From Pogostemon cablin (lineage: Eukaryota > Streptophyta > Magnoliopsida > Lamiales > Lamiaceae): 64,000 bases of DNA. The notes below the pieces were generated by a model that was not told the origin of the DNA, ran no database searches, and saw only the letters and a program-made list of their open reading frames with translations. Location of the stretch: contig CM043012.1 of the NCBI GenBank assembly GCA_023678885.1, positions 15,598,036 to 15,662,035 of the forward strand. The letters run 5' to 3'. The position numbers and the translations under genes are program-made. Shown one piece after another: positions 23,101 through 34,072 of this stretch. Numbering within the stretch: the stretch's first letter is position 1; each line of letters begins with the position of its first letter.

Positions 23101-23945
23101 GTGCAAAAAATAGAAACGAGGACTATCTTCTGAAATATCTAAGTCTAAATCTTGTAGTCTTTTGTAAAGTAAACATGATGACCTACAAAGATCTCTTGGT
23201 TCTAAAGCCATACCTGCGAGAAAGTTTGTTATTGAATTGATTAGGGTGTGGATAGTGCGTAAAGTTTGCACTAGGAAAAAAAAAAGATCATCACACAGCA
23301 AAAATACCTGTTGAGTATGCTAATGGCGTTGGCAGCACCTAACGCACTAAGCACAATATCATATTCGAAGAGTATGGTATAATGTTTGTATAACAATCTG
23401 TATATTATTGTGCAAAAAATATTTAGACAGGATTTATTGTCATTACTAAAAAGTAGTGGATTATTCTTAAACTTTCAAAAGGGAAAATTGATTACATACA
23501 AAGGAGTTCATGTCGCGCAAGATATAGCATACTCGACCCAAGGAATGTCTTCTGAAGCATCTAAGTCCGAATCTTGTAGCCTCTTGTAAAGTAAACATGA
23601 TCACCTACAAAGATCTCTTGGGTCTAAAGCCATACCTGCGGAAAGTTTGTTATTGAATTGATTAAGGTGTGGATAGCGCGTTGCAGTAGGGGAAAAAAGT
23701 CATCACACAGCAAAAATACCTGTTGAGTACGGTAATGGCCTTGGCAGCACCTAATGCACCAAGCACACTATCATATTTGAAGAGTATGGTATAATGTTTG
23801 TATTACAATCTGTATATTATGGTACAAAAAATATTTAGACATGATTTATTGTCATTACTAAAAGTAGTGGATTATTCTTAGACTTTCAAAAGGGAAAATT
23901 GACTACATACAAAGAAGTTCGTAGCGTGCAAGATATAGCATACTG
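23101..23945 (-). pseudogene. Unassigned exon-like block, present twice 412 bp apart (unit 1)
   Basis: Two related copies lie about 412 bp apart (for example CACACAGCAAAAATACC at 23292 and 23704). On the minus strand both keep an open segment, ALGAANAISILNR or ALGAAKAITVLNR, that ends at a GTATTT donor. A short intron of about 90 bp with a CGCAG acceptor follows, then an exon-like segment with TAG at the same place in one frame. The block lies next to the TPS fragment on the same strand. I do not recognise the family, and it does not match TPS motifs. Confidence 0.4.
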
Positions 23946-24164
23946 GAGCGTATGGGCTGACAATTATTTGGTCAACTCAACCGCCACCTCCAGTACTTGA
24001 TAACACAACTTCATTGCTTTGCTATGACTATCTCCTTGTTTTCAACAAGGATAATGTCATCAATCAAGTCTCGGACAATAGGCCTGTCATCCATAAAAAC
24101 ACATATTATTATGTCATGTAAAACCTTAATTTATGTGGTAAGTTTTATTTATTACCATGTGTTA

Positions 24165-24588
24165 CTTTCGAGGACACTTACAAGACCATGAAATAAATCC
24201 ACAAGTAGTGTGCTATGTTAAAATTTCCCTGGTTGTCCATGAATTTGCTGAACACCTCTGCAATTATGTTATGAAAAGTAAGTAGACTATTTTAATGGTG
24301 GTAGAAAAGAGAGAACATATATATGTACAAACCTTGAGAGATGGGATAGCCATGTTGTCTGAAGAGTCTAAATTTGAGAGCTGTGATGTGCAAGTCATGA
24401 TTCAGCTCCTGTTTATTAGCATTGATTGTGTCCAGTAATGAGTTGATGAAATCCTTAAAGTAGTGAGATATATCCAGCCTTTGCAGAACATCAACAAGCT
24501 CAAGTTGAGCAATCTCATCTTTGGCTTCTTTTATCATTAATTTCACCTCATCCTTCAGTTTCTCAGCTCTCTCAGCATACTGCTTAGC
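24165..24588 (-). pseudogene. Terpene synthase (TPS) gene fragment, exon 2 and start of exon 3 (unit 1)
   Basis: Terpene synthases convert prenyl diphosphates to terpenes. The first exon here (24588 down to 24333) follows a TGTGCAG acceptor and has N-terminal-domain motifs in order: AERAEKLKDEVKLMI, AQLELVDVLQRLDISHYF, ALKFRLFRQHGYPISQ. It ends at a GTTTGT donor. The next exon (from 24257) starts after TTGCAG in the right phase, giving SQ-EVFSKFMDNQGNF across the splice. After NIAHYL the frame breaks; a shifted frame continues as DLFHGLVSVLES, like the usual GLLxLYEAS segment. Exon 1, the RRx8W motif, DDxxD, NSE/DTE and all later exons are absent, so it cannot encode an active enzyme. The motif style suits the angiosperm TPS-a/b clades; I cannot decide which. 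Confidence 0.85.
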
Positions 24589-24687
24589 CTGCACATCCAA
24601 ACTAATTAAATACAGTTGAAAGTCGAAACCACCATAGCTTCCTTAATACAGTTGAACATAATCGCAGAATAAGACAACAAGACCATA

Positions 24688-27600
24688 TTTAAAGAGTTCA
24701 ACTCTGAAGGTACCTCAAAATTGCAAGGAGATTGGGTATGTAGAGAGGGCCGAGCCAATTCAACAAAACTACCAGCATTCAGGGACAATGATCCAGTTAG
24801 CATTTAGAGGCTATCTAGTAATGCTATGTTAAATGGATTTATTAAACTTGGTAAATAGTCTTCTTAGTTACATTGTTGAGAGTTACATGTGTATGTAATT
24901 AATTTTGATGTTGTGATCGTGCTTTAACGTTTATGCATAGCAGGTGAGGCGGGATTACAGAGCATTAAGAGGGTTAGTGAGGCTTCAAGGGGTGGTGAGA
25001 AGCAAAAATGCACAGCGACAGATGAGTATTTCCATGAACCAAATGCAGCTCCTCTTCAGGGTTACACAAATTCAATCGCTAGAATACAGATGTTGGAAAA
25101 CCAAGCTCTTTTAAGCTAAACCGTATAGGGACGAGAAGGAAGTTGATGGTGCCTCGACTAATTGGACCTTCAACTGAATGCTGATCTGGATCCCCCCTAT
25201 CCATTTTACTTTATTTTTTGATATACCTAAAATCTTAGTTCATTATTCCGTTACTCATTCCATGAACCTTTATCTATCATGTTGGAATTCAAAAACTTGC
25301 ACTACTTCATACTAGCTAGAGATAAGGGAAAGTGAAAGCTTTTTGAATATTATGTTTGATCACAAGGGTAATTGTTCTCTATGCCTGCTGTTGTATTAGC
25401 TTATAGCTAGAAACAATGAAGATTGGGATGATAGTTTTCTTACAAAAGATTAAATAATAGCAAGGTTACAAAAAAAAATCGAAGCACTCGTCGAGAGAGA
25501 GAGAGAGAGCCATGGCCTATGCATATTCACACCAGGTAAAATACTGTATCTTTGTCTCCTTGAAATTTCATTCACTTCACTAAGAAGAATATCATCAATG
25601 TAATTTATATTATTCTACTTGTGGATTCATGACATTTATGCCTAAATCGACGTCGAGCTAGGATATAACTAATGACCCTTACTTGTGTTCATCATCTATA
25701 CATTCATTTCAACTCATGCTAAACATAATAATGTTGTCTTTTTATCCTACAAGCCTGTTGAAAGTGGAAATTAGCGTGTTTGAGTGTCCAATTTAACACC
25801 TTTTTGATGAGAATTATTGTTATATATTAGCACAAGTGACTTATATTCAATATATGTGAGAAAAAGGTGCACTTGAGGTGTTTTATTGTGTTTTAGATGG
25901 AAAAAGGATCAAAAGTGCCAAGTTGGAGAAATGGTGCAATTTGTGCAATGATACTGAAAAACACACGTTCAATTTGTGTAATTATTCTCTATTTGTGTGG
26001 AGCTCTGAACAGGAAATGTGATATATATTTGGAAAGCCACAGAAGAGAGGGTCATTTTGGCATAAAGAACACCTCAATTGAATTCCAGACAAAAAAGTTA
26101 TGATCAAAGTGGTGACGTCGCGCAAGCTGTTCCTGCTTAGCACAACTGTTCTATTTTGCATGACTTGTTACATATTCAAATGTTAGAGTTTTTGAGAGTT
26201 CTTTATAGGGATATAAAGCCAAGGAAGAGAGAATCACGTGACCACAAGAATCACTCAAATTGGAGTTTTGAGGAGGAAGTTATTATCAAAATCGTGAAGT
26301 CGCGCAGCTGTCAGTGAGAATTTCCAAGAATTTCCGAATTTGTGCATGTTTTTACACCATTCAGTGTGTGTCGCGTATTTACATCCCATTGGATGTATTT
26401 TTGTTTTTTCCAAGAAAAGCTCATCCAAGATCAATAAGGAGAGTTCACAATTATAAAAGAGGATATAGATCACATCATTATTCATTACAATACAATAGCA
26501 TATGGATTGGATACAACACAACACAATCATCCTACAACCCACAAGGAGGGTTCACCTCCCAACCATCATCCACATCCTTTCCTCCATCCATCCATCACTT
26601 TGAAGATTCGTCTGTGGAATCAAGAGGAGAACCAAGAGGAGAATTTAAGACGGAGAAGGACGCGACGACGCCCACATCTAGGGTTTTATTCGTTTTCTAA
26701 TTTATCTTGTATTTTCCAGACATCCGGGTAAGATCTATCCAACACCCATGATTGTTCTTCATAACATCATGGGCTAGAGCCTTTTTGGTAGAACTAGGGT
26801 TGTGAAGGTTTTTACGAATTAATTGAACTTTCGTGTGTAAACTCCGTGCAACACTACTTGTGGATTTATTTTATATATGATTGTACTTTCTTAATCCATA
26901 TTCACGGTCGTTTTGTGCATCTTCAATATATATATATCTTGGTTGTAGATTGAGTGTGTTCACCGCTGAACAGGATTTCATGTTATGATTCTAAGTGAGG
27001 GGACTCCGAAGCTTCATTAGAACTATCACACATAAATACTTATTAATTGAATTGAATCCGGGATATTAAGTAGGATAAAGAGGATAATTTTATAGTACCT
27101 ATAAAGGGAGATCATATCTGGTTAGAGTACCAATTGGCCAGGGAAATAATTGATATTGATAGTACCTAGAAAGGGGGGATGGAATTATATCTCTTTTTTC
27201 GAGCTTATTCACACGTGTTACACTCATGTTTACTTGTGTCTATAAAGTAGATTTGCATGGTTTAGTGATGCGTCCATATTCCACAAGGCAGAGTCGGACA
27301 TCAACACACGAAAGGGAGATTAATGAGTGAAACTGGATTATCCTAGAGCTACCTATTCTCCTACTTGATCCACTTCCGTATTCTTCTAGTATTTAATTTA
27401 TTTTATTTGTTATTTAATTTTCAGCATATTAGTTATTAGATAATCAACCTCAAAATCTTATTGTCTTGTCTTAATTAATTTAGTTAATAATTAAATTGAT
27501 AATACACCGTCCCTTGAATTCGATATTCACTTGGTCGCTTACTAAGCTGCAACTGATATCCTTAATACTTGGGGATTAATTTTGCGTACAAAGAAAACGC

Positions 27601-28086
27601 GCATCAAAGCCGAGGAAGGCTAAGCCAAAATCAGCACAAAGTCCAGTGGACATACGCTCTGATGGATATCCTTGGTGGTGGAACTGGTTAGAGCGTTAGC
27701 TCCTTCCAGCAACCATCCATCAGAGCCAATTCGATACAAGAAGTATCATGGTAACTTCTCCTCATCCCACGTCAGAGTACATGCTACCTACTCAACCAAA
27801 TACTAGCAACTATAGGTATAGCAGTTTCACTTGTGATGATCACCAAGAGGTTAGAGTTAACCAAGCTGTTAGGCCAAGAAAGACGCCTTCACCTCAAATG
27901 GCACAGGTCAGACAATCAAGAACTCTAAATCGAGAAGAAACGCAGCTAATTCAGTGTACGACTTCCAAAGACGATGATCGTCTTACAAGTGGCCCTCCAT
28001 TATCTGTACCAAGTTATACATTACATGCACCTACTGTTGGCGTTCTATCGTTTGGTTAACGTAAACCGTTAGGGTTCTATGCAAAC
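24688..28086 (+). pseudogene. IQD pseudogene, 5'-truncated copy (unit 2)
   Basis: It starts inside exon 2 (24688-24817, ending FRGYL at a GTAATG donor). Exon 3 (24944-25535) reads VRRDYRALRGLVRLQGVVR and ends AMAYAYSHQ. Exon 4 (27607-28086) follows the solo LTR. Exon 1 and the first half of exon 2 are missing; the sequence upstream is the TPS fragment of unit 1. The exon 3 frameshift and the exon 4 TAG are shared with the unit 1 copy. VRRDY is closer to the family than ARPDY of unit 1. Confidence 0.9.
25756..27606 (+). mobile_element. Solo LTR at IQD exon 4 acceptor (unit 2)
   Basis: A 1,851-bp LTR, TGTTGAAAG...GCATCA, with perfect AAGCC target duplications at 25751-25755 and 27607-27611. 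The insertion separates the acceptor CTACAAG from the exon 4 coding sequence. The ORFs seen inside it are LTR sequence, not genes. Confidence 0.9.
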
Positions 28087-31000
28087 TGATGCGCGTTTTC
28101 TTTGCACGCAAAATTAATCCCAAGTATTAAGGATATCAATTGCAGCTTAGCAAGCGACCAAGTGAATATCGAACCCAAGGGACGACGTATTATCAATTTA
28201 ATTATTAACTAAATTAATTAAGACAAGATGGCATTAACGTTGGGATAGAATTATCAACTACTGAACAATTAAATTAAATAATAAATAAAATAAAAGATCA
28301 CTCGAAGAATACGAAAGTGGATCAAGTAGGAGAATAGGTAGCTCTAGGATAATTCAGTTTCACTCATTAATTTTCCTTTCGTGTGTTGATGTCCGACTCT
28401 GCCTTGTGGAATATGGACGCATCACTAAACCATGCATATCTACTCTATAGACACAGGTAAACATGCGTGTAACACGTGTGAATAACCTCGGAGCAAGAGA
28501 TATAATTTCACCCCCCTTTCTAGGTACTATCAGTATCAATTGTTTCCCCCCTAGGATTGGTACTCTAACCCGATATGATCTCCCTTTATAGGTAATATGA
28601 AGTTATCCTCTTTATCCTACTTAATAACCCAAATTCAATTCAATTAATAACTATTCATATATGATAGTTCTAATGAAGCTTCAGAGTCCCCTCACTTAGA
28701 ATCATAACATGAAATCCTGCTCAGCAGTGAACGCACTCAATCAATAACCAAGATATGTATTCAGACTCTACATAACAGTTAATGATGCAAAAAACGACCG
28801 TGAGTATGAATTAAAAAGGTACAATCATATATAAAATAAATCCACAAGTAGTGTTGTACGGAGTTTACACATAAAAGTTCAATTAATTGGTAAAAACCTT
28901 CACAACCCTTGCTCTACCAAAAAGGCTCTAGCCCATGATGTTGTAGGAAACACACATGGGGGTTGGATAGATCTTACCCATATGTCCGGAAAATTAGAAA
29001 GTAGAAGAGAAGAATTAGGAAAACCCTTGGTGTAGAAGCCTCATTCCTTCTCTCTTCCGTCTCTTCAATTCCTCTTGGTTCTCCTATTGATTCCACGGAC
29101 GAATCTTCAAAGTGATGGATGGATGGAGGAAAGGATGTGGATGATGGTTGGGGGGTGATCCCTCTTTGTGGGGTGTAGTGTTGTTGTGGCCTCTCTTATG
29201 GCTCTCTTCCTTGTTCCAATCTGATTTTTGATGTGATCTACACCCATTTTTATACTTGTAAGCTCTCTTTATAGGCCTAGAATGGGCTTTTTGAGCGATC
29301 ACACGCATTGAGAGTGTAAAATTACGGATATAGTAAGTTTCCGGGGCTCAATTCGACCTCACCAACAGGTCGAATTGACCCTTCCAGGTCGAATTGGCCT
29401 ACTGTAAGTCTCAGGTGCTCAATTCGACCAGCACAGCAGGTCGAATTGAGGTGTCGTGGTTTTATTGACTCTTTTGCCGTCCGATTCGACCTCAATTCAA
29501 CCTGCACATCAGGTCGAATTGAATTGCACAGTCTCACCATTTCGCGTATAACTTCCACATCCAAACTCTGATTTGAGTAATTCTTACGCTCACGCGACCC
29601 TATCTTCCTTGGCTTTCTATCCATATAATGAACGTACAGAAAATCTAATATTTGAATACATGACAAGTCATACAAAGTGGACAGTCGTTCTGAACAGGAA
29701 TAGCTTGCGCGACGTCACCACTTTGATCATAACTCTCTCGTTTGGAATTCGATTGGGGTGTTCTTCATACCAAAACGACCCTCTCTTCAGTGGCTTTCCA
29801 ACCATGTATTACCTCAACAGTTTTGATCTCTATAACAATACAGAAAATATGAAAGTTGGACGTGCGTTTTTCAGCATCCTTGCACAAATTGCACCTTTTT
29901 CTCCAACCTTGCACTTTTGATCCTTTTTCCACCTAAAACACAATAAAACCCCTCAAGTGCACTTGATTCTCACATATAATGAATATAAGACACTTGTGCT
30001 AATATATAACAAGAATTTCTATCAAAAGGTGTTAAATTGGACAGTCAAACACGCTAATTTTCACTCTCAACAATCCCCAAACTTACCTGTTGATCGTCCC
30101 GAGGCAACAAAATAAAAATAAAGAGCGAGAGAGAGAGTAAGAAAATTAGCGGGGAAACAAGAACTATGACCAATACCCCATTCAAAATACAATTGTCATC
30201 AACTTAGGTCATATAACTCTCATTACATGTTATAATCAATTTATAGCATACAAGTTAAGACAATCACCACCAATTCAAATGCACCATTAACATGTTATCA
30301 CGGGAAGTATATATCTCGCACTCAAGTGTAAAAGATGTACACTTATGGGTTAAGGTGTTTACGTTCAAATTCAATTCAAGTGTATGCGTAACCATAAACT
30401 TGCCAAAAATCTCAAACTCTCCACCAATAAAAGTATGATTCGATAATGGAATCAAAAAGGACTTTTAATAGGATGTAATGTCGGCTCTTTGGTAAGGGCA
30501 GGAAACATATGGATAAAGTAACTCAATTAGTAGAGAATTAAAATCAGAGATCTTTTGTACTGCAGATTTTTACACTTCAAGACTATCCAGCTTCATGCTC
30601 TTCTAATTTTCTTTTCTCTCCTTTCCTTCAAGCTCAACATACTTTTTCTTTCATTTCTTTTTTCCTCGAGGTACCAGTTTTGGGCACTACTTCTAATATC
30701 TCGGGGTACCAGTTTCGGGCACTACCCCTCATCAACTTATTGTTCAGCTCACAATCACTTGTACAACTCCAAATATTTTATTCCTCCCAAACTCCATCAA
30801 AATTAACTTCACACACTTTGACAGTATTTAATTCTCCACTAAATATAGGAATTTAAAGGTCAAATAGGATATCAAAGTGGCTATCTTCGTAGGTTGCCAA
30901 AGAAATAAGGCTTTCAGGCTAAAAAAGACTAACAATGGATATATAATTATTTGGTAGGAAATTATTTGGCAAAGTGACTCATAAATTCAAGGATGACCTA

Positions 31001-32268
31001 AAATCATCTACCATTATCTAACACATATATAGTTTCGAGTAAGACAAGAGGCAAGTTCTAGAATACACGCACAAGAACAATACTTACCAGAAAAGAAATA
31101 TCACGTGATTATGTACATGATCAACAAGGCTCAAAATCTCACATGGTTTTAACAAGTAACAGAGCAATTTTCTTGGTAAGTAATATCCCACAAGTACACA
31201 TAGAACTTCATATCACAATATAACTCAAGTACACTTCCTTCATCAATTTCAAAAGCATATGAATTTTAAGCACAATTTAAATAATTTAAGCTCACATGGA
31301 TCACCACCTTAAACTAATCCTTCTACTTCTATGAATTAAAAACACATATAAAAATTAGAATAAGGAAACGAGGGCACCTGATTTTTTCCTATGCATGCAC
31401 GAGCTCCTCGAGTTGTTCAACTCGGTCAGGTCAAAGCCTCAGTTACCTATTTCTATCATCAAAGCTCAAACACACGCATCATCACAAGATTCATCAATAT
31501 TAAAATAGGAGAACTATAAGAAAGAATCAATTGACTATCTAATCGACTCCACACACTACAAACACCACTGAACACTAGGCAAATTACAAAAAATCGACAC
31601 ATCAAAACTGATTAAAGTTTCAATATACAACAAAAAATCAACTCCCCTAGCAAACATTACAAAGAAAAGATTATACTCTTGGTGCTTCAATGAGGTAATA
31701 ACATCACACCCCCCAAACTTAGTAAAAACGTAAGTTGAAACTAAGTTTGCAAAGAGATGTAATTGCCGATTAGTAAGCACCTTAAATATAAAAATTTCTT
31801 ACTCACACGAAAGAAATAAAGCAATAAAACAGAAGGGCAAGCCCCAACAGGCGCTCATGTTTAACGTTGGAGAGTCACGACGGATGTAACCTTTTAAACT
31901 ACTTGATTGGAGGACTGTCTTGTCGCATCCTCACCTTCAAATACTTTCTTTCCCTCTTCTTATCTACACACAACACCTCACCTTTCTTAATCACAAAAAT
32001 ATGATCATTGGAATTTCCTTCCTCCCATGGTTGTCTAGACACCTCCTTGTCAACCTTCCACTTAAATTCAGAATCATCTGTCCTTTTAAAATCAAGATTA
32101 AACAATTTAGAAACCACATCTATGCTCTTGCATGATTGAATCTCCATGGGCATCTTCATTGCTTTAAGGGTCGACTCAAATGGTTGGTCGAACGACTTTC
32201 TTGGGCATGATTGCGCAGTCTCACGGTTTCGAGCATAATTTTCGCATCCGACCTCTGATTGAGGTGAT

Positions 32269-33665
32269 TCATGCGCGAACACGATCCTCTTTTCTGTGGC
32301 TTTCTGATTCACTATCTTTGGAGCTGATTCGACAGGATTCGACCTGTAGGTCTGGTCGAATTGAAGTCCTCCTGGTGAATTGACCTTCTGTATGAATTTT
32401 GTCCTCCGATTCGACCTCGATTCGACCTGAGGGCCAGGTCGAATTGATGTGTTTTTGGTCGAATCGAGGTTCTGTTGCTTCTAAATCACGTCCAGGTGCC
32501 TCATTCAACCTCCCCTGTTGAATTCCACCTGATTTGTTGATCGAATTGGGGTCGAATTGAGCTCCCGATGCCTTTAATTTCAATTTTGGCCTCATCGGTC
32601 CCTCGTACTGTGTTCCAGACCTCAATGTGATGGCATTATTCTCCAATGTTTGTGTCAAGTGATTCACATTTGTGGCCGTCTGCCCCATCAAGGTAAGGTC
32701 CTTCAACTGCTTAGATAAATCTGCATGATTTGCATCAGTTTTTGCCTCTAGCTTGGCCCTTAGACGATCAACCCTTGCATCATTCTCAGTCATGTATCAA
32801 TTGAAGGTATCTTCAACACTCTTCACTTCTTGTTGCTGCTTCATACTAGGCCCTCTTTGTGTCAACTTTGTAATCTGCCTTTGCTGGGATTCTAGTAACT
32901 TGTTAATGTTAACTAAACTAGAGACGATCTCATCATCCCTATTTTGCTTCACCACTTGATGTTCAACCTGCGCTACCTTTCCAAGTACATATGATCCTCC
33001 ATCTCTCTCTACAGGCCAGTCACGTGAATTTATAGAGATGGCTTCAAACAACTTTTCTGCTTCAAGTGTTGTTCTAGATAACAACGTTCCTCCTGATGAT
33101 GCATCAATAAAAATACGCGACTCACAATCCAATCTATAGTAGAAGATGCTTATGTACTCAGCCTTAAACATTCCATGTTGTGGGCATCTCCTGAGCATGT
33201 CTTTAAACCTATCCCACGCCTCATAAAATTTATCACCCTGATCTATAACAAATTGGGTGATCTCTTGCCTCATTCTTAAGATCCTTGAGGGTGGCATGTA
33301 TCTCTCCAAGAACTTTTACTGCAGTTGGTCCCATGTAGTGCAATCTGCGGCATCAAGAGTCTCATACCAAGCTTCTGCTCCATCAATCAAAGGGAACTTG
33401 AATAGGGCGATTCGTCTAGCATTATTATGATCTCCAGCACCCTTTTAAGTGTTTGCATTACCAAGAAATCTTCGGAGATGCTGATATGGATCTTCAAAAC
33501 AACCTCCAGAAAAGGGATTCTTCTCTACCATGTTAATAAGAGCTGGATGTATTTCAAAATCATCATCTCCCCCCCTGCTCCTATCAACCCCATGTTGTCA
33601 ATCCCATAGTTCGTGAAAATTTCACGTATGGCAACATTATCTGGATTCTTCCTTGCTCCGGCCAT
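32269..33665 (-). pseudogene. Retrotransposon gag, degraded (unit 2)
   Basis: The same domain order, 5' frame shift and TAA between WDQLQ and KFLERY as unit 1. An additional stop, TGA at 32797-32799, lies after EDTFN; unit 1 has CGA (Arg) there. Downstream the frame stays open to the 3' end at 32269 because the roughly 90-bp block of unit 1 is absent. Confidence 0.8.
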
Positions 33666-33814
33666 GTTTAGCTCAATGTGTTATTCGTTCCTTTCCTTCC
33701 TCTCCTTTTCCTAGTACACAAGTATCTCAGAAAAATTCAAGGTTAGATAGAATTAAATAATCACAAATAGAAGTCTTAATCAACTAGAAATAATAAACTA
33801 ATAATAACAGTCGT

Positions 33815-33831
33815 CCCCGGCAACGGCGCCA
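33815..33831 (-). other. tRNA-Asp primer binding site (unit 2)
   Basis: The plus strand reads CCCCGGCAACGGCGCCA, identical to the 3' end of plant tRNA-Asp including CCA. Confidence 0.9.
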
Positions 33832-34017
33832 AGAACTTGATGCGTGTTTTATTTGCACGCAAAATTAATCTCCAAGTATTAAGGATATCAATTGCAGCTT
33901 AACAAGCGACCAAGTGAATATCGAACCCAAGGGATGGCGTATTATCAATTTAATTATTAACTAAATTAATTAAGACAAGATGACATTAACATTGAGATAG
34001 AATTATTAATTACTGAA

Positions 34018-34072
34018 TATCTGAATAGATATCGGTTAATAACCGATATCTATTCACAGTTTTGTAGTAGTG
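34018..34072 (-). mobile_element. CACTA-like terminus with palindrome (unit 2)
   Basis: Same as unit 1; the palindrome is at 34022-34056. Confidence 0.5.

Larger units (their letters stand above)
11286..24687 (+). repeat. Tandem unit 1 (13,402 bp, diverged)
   Basis: It begins at TTTAAAGAG inside IQD exon 2, where similarity to the later units starts, and ends where the same sequence recurs at 24688. It differs from units 2-4 by a 459-bp stretch replaced by 20 bp (at 12549-12568), an extra block of roughly 90 bp in the gag region near 18615-18700, and substitutions. The substitutions are common on the left (roughly 2% by eye) and rare on the right (roughly 0.1% after about 21.8 kb). Confidence 0.95.
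28087..34017 (-). mobile_element. Gag-only Ty3/gypsy-like retroelement (unit 2)
   Basis: Same layout as in unit 1: 3' LTR 28087-30072, non-coding region, gag 32269-33665, perfect tRNA-Asp primer site 33815-33831, truncated 5' LTR 33838-34017. No pol. Confidence 0.8.

Noticed and set aside
23540..23640. Minus-strand QEATRF string resembling the active-site helix of ribosome-inactivating proteins
   Set aside because: The match is about six residues, stops lie in the same frame in both copies, and no other part of that family is visible. I treat it as chance.
23950..24100. MKLCYQ segment on the minus strand as a late TPS exon
   Set aside because: The likeness to the TPS C-terminal MKLCY region is short, the order relative to exon 3 is wrong for the gap size, and flanking motifs are missing.
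26314..26700. 128-codon plus-strand ORF, repeated at 40067 and 53818
   Set aside because: It lies wholly within the solo LTR and is absent from unit 1 because of the LTR deletion. The repetition reflects the array, not conservation.
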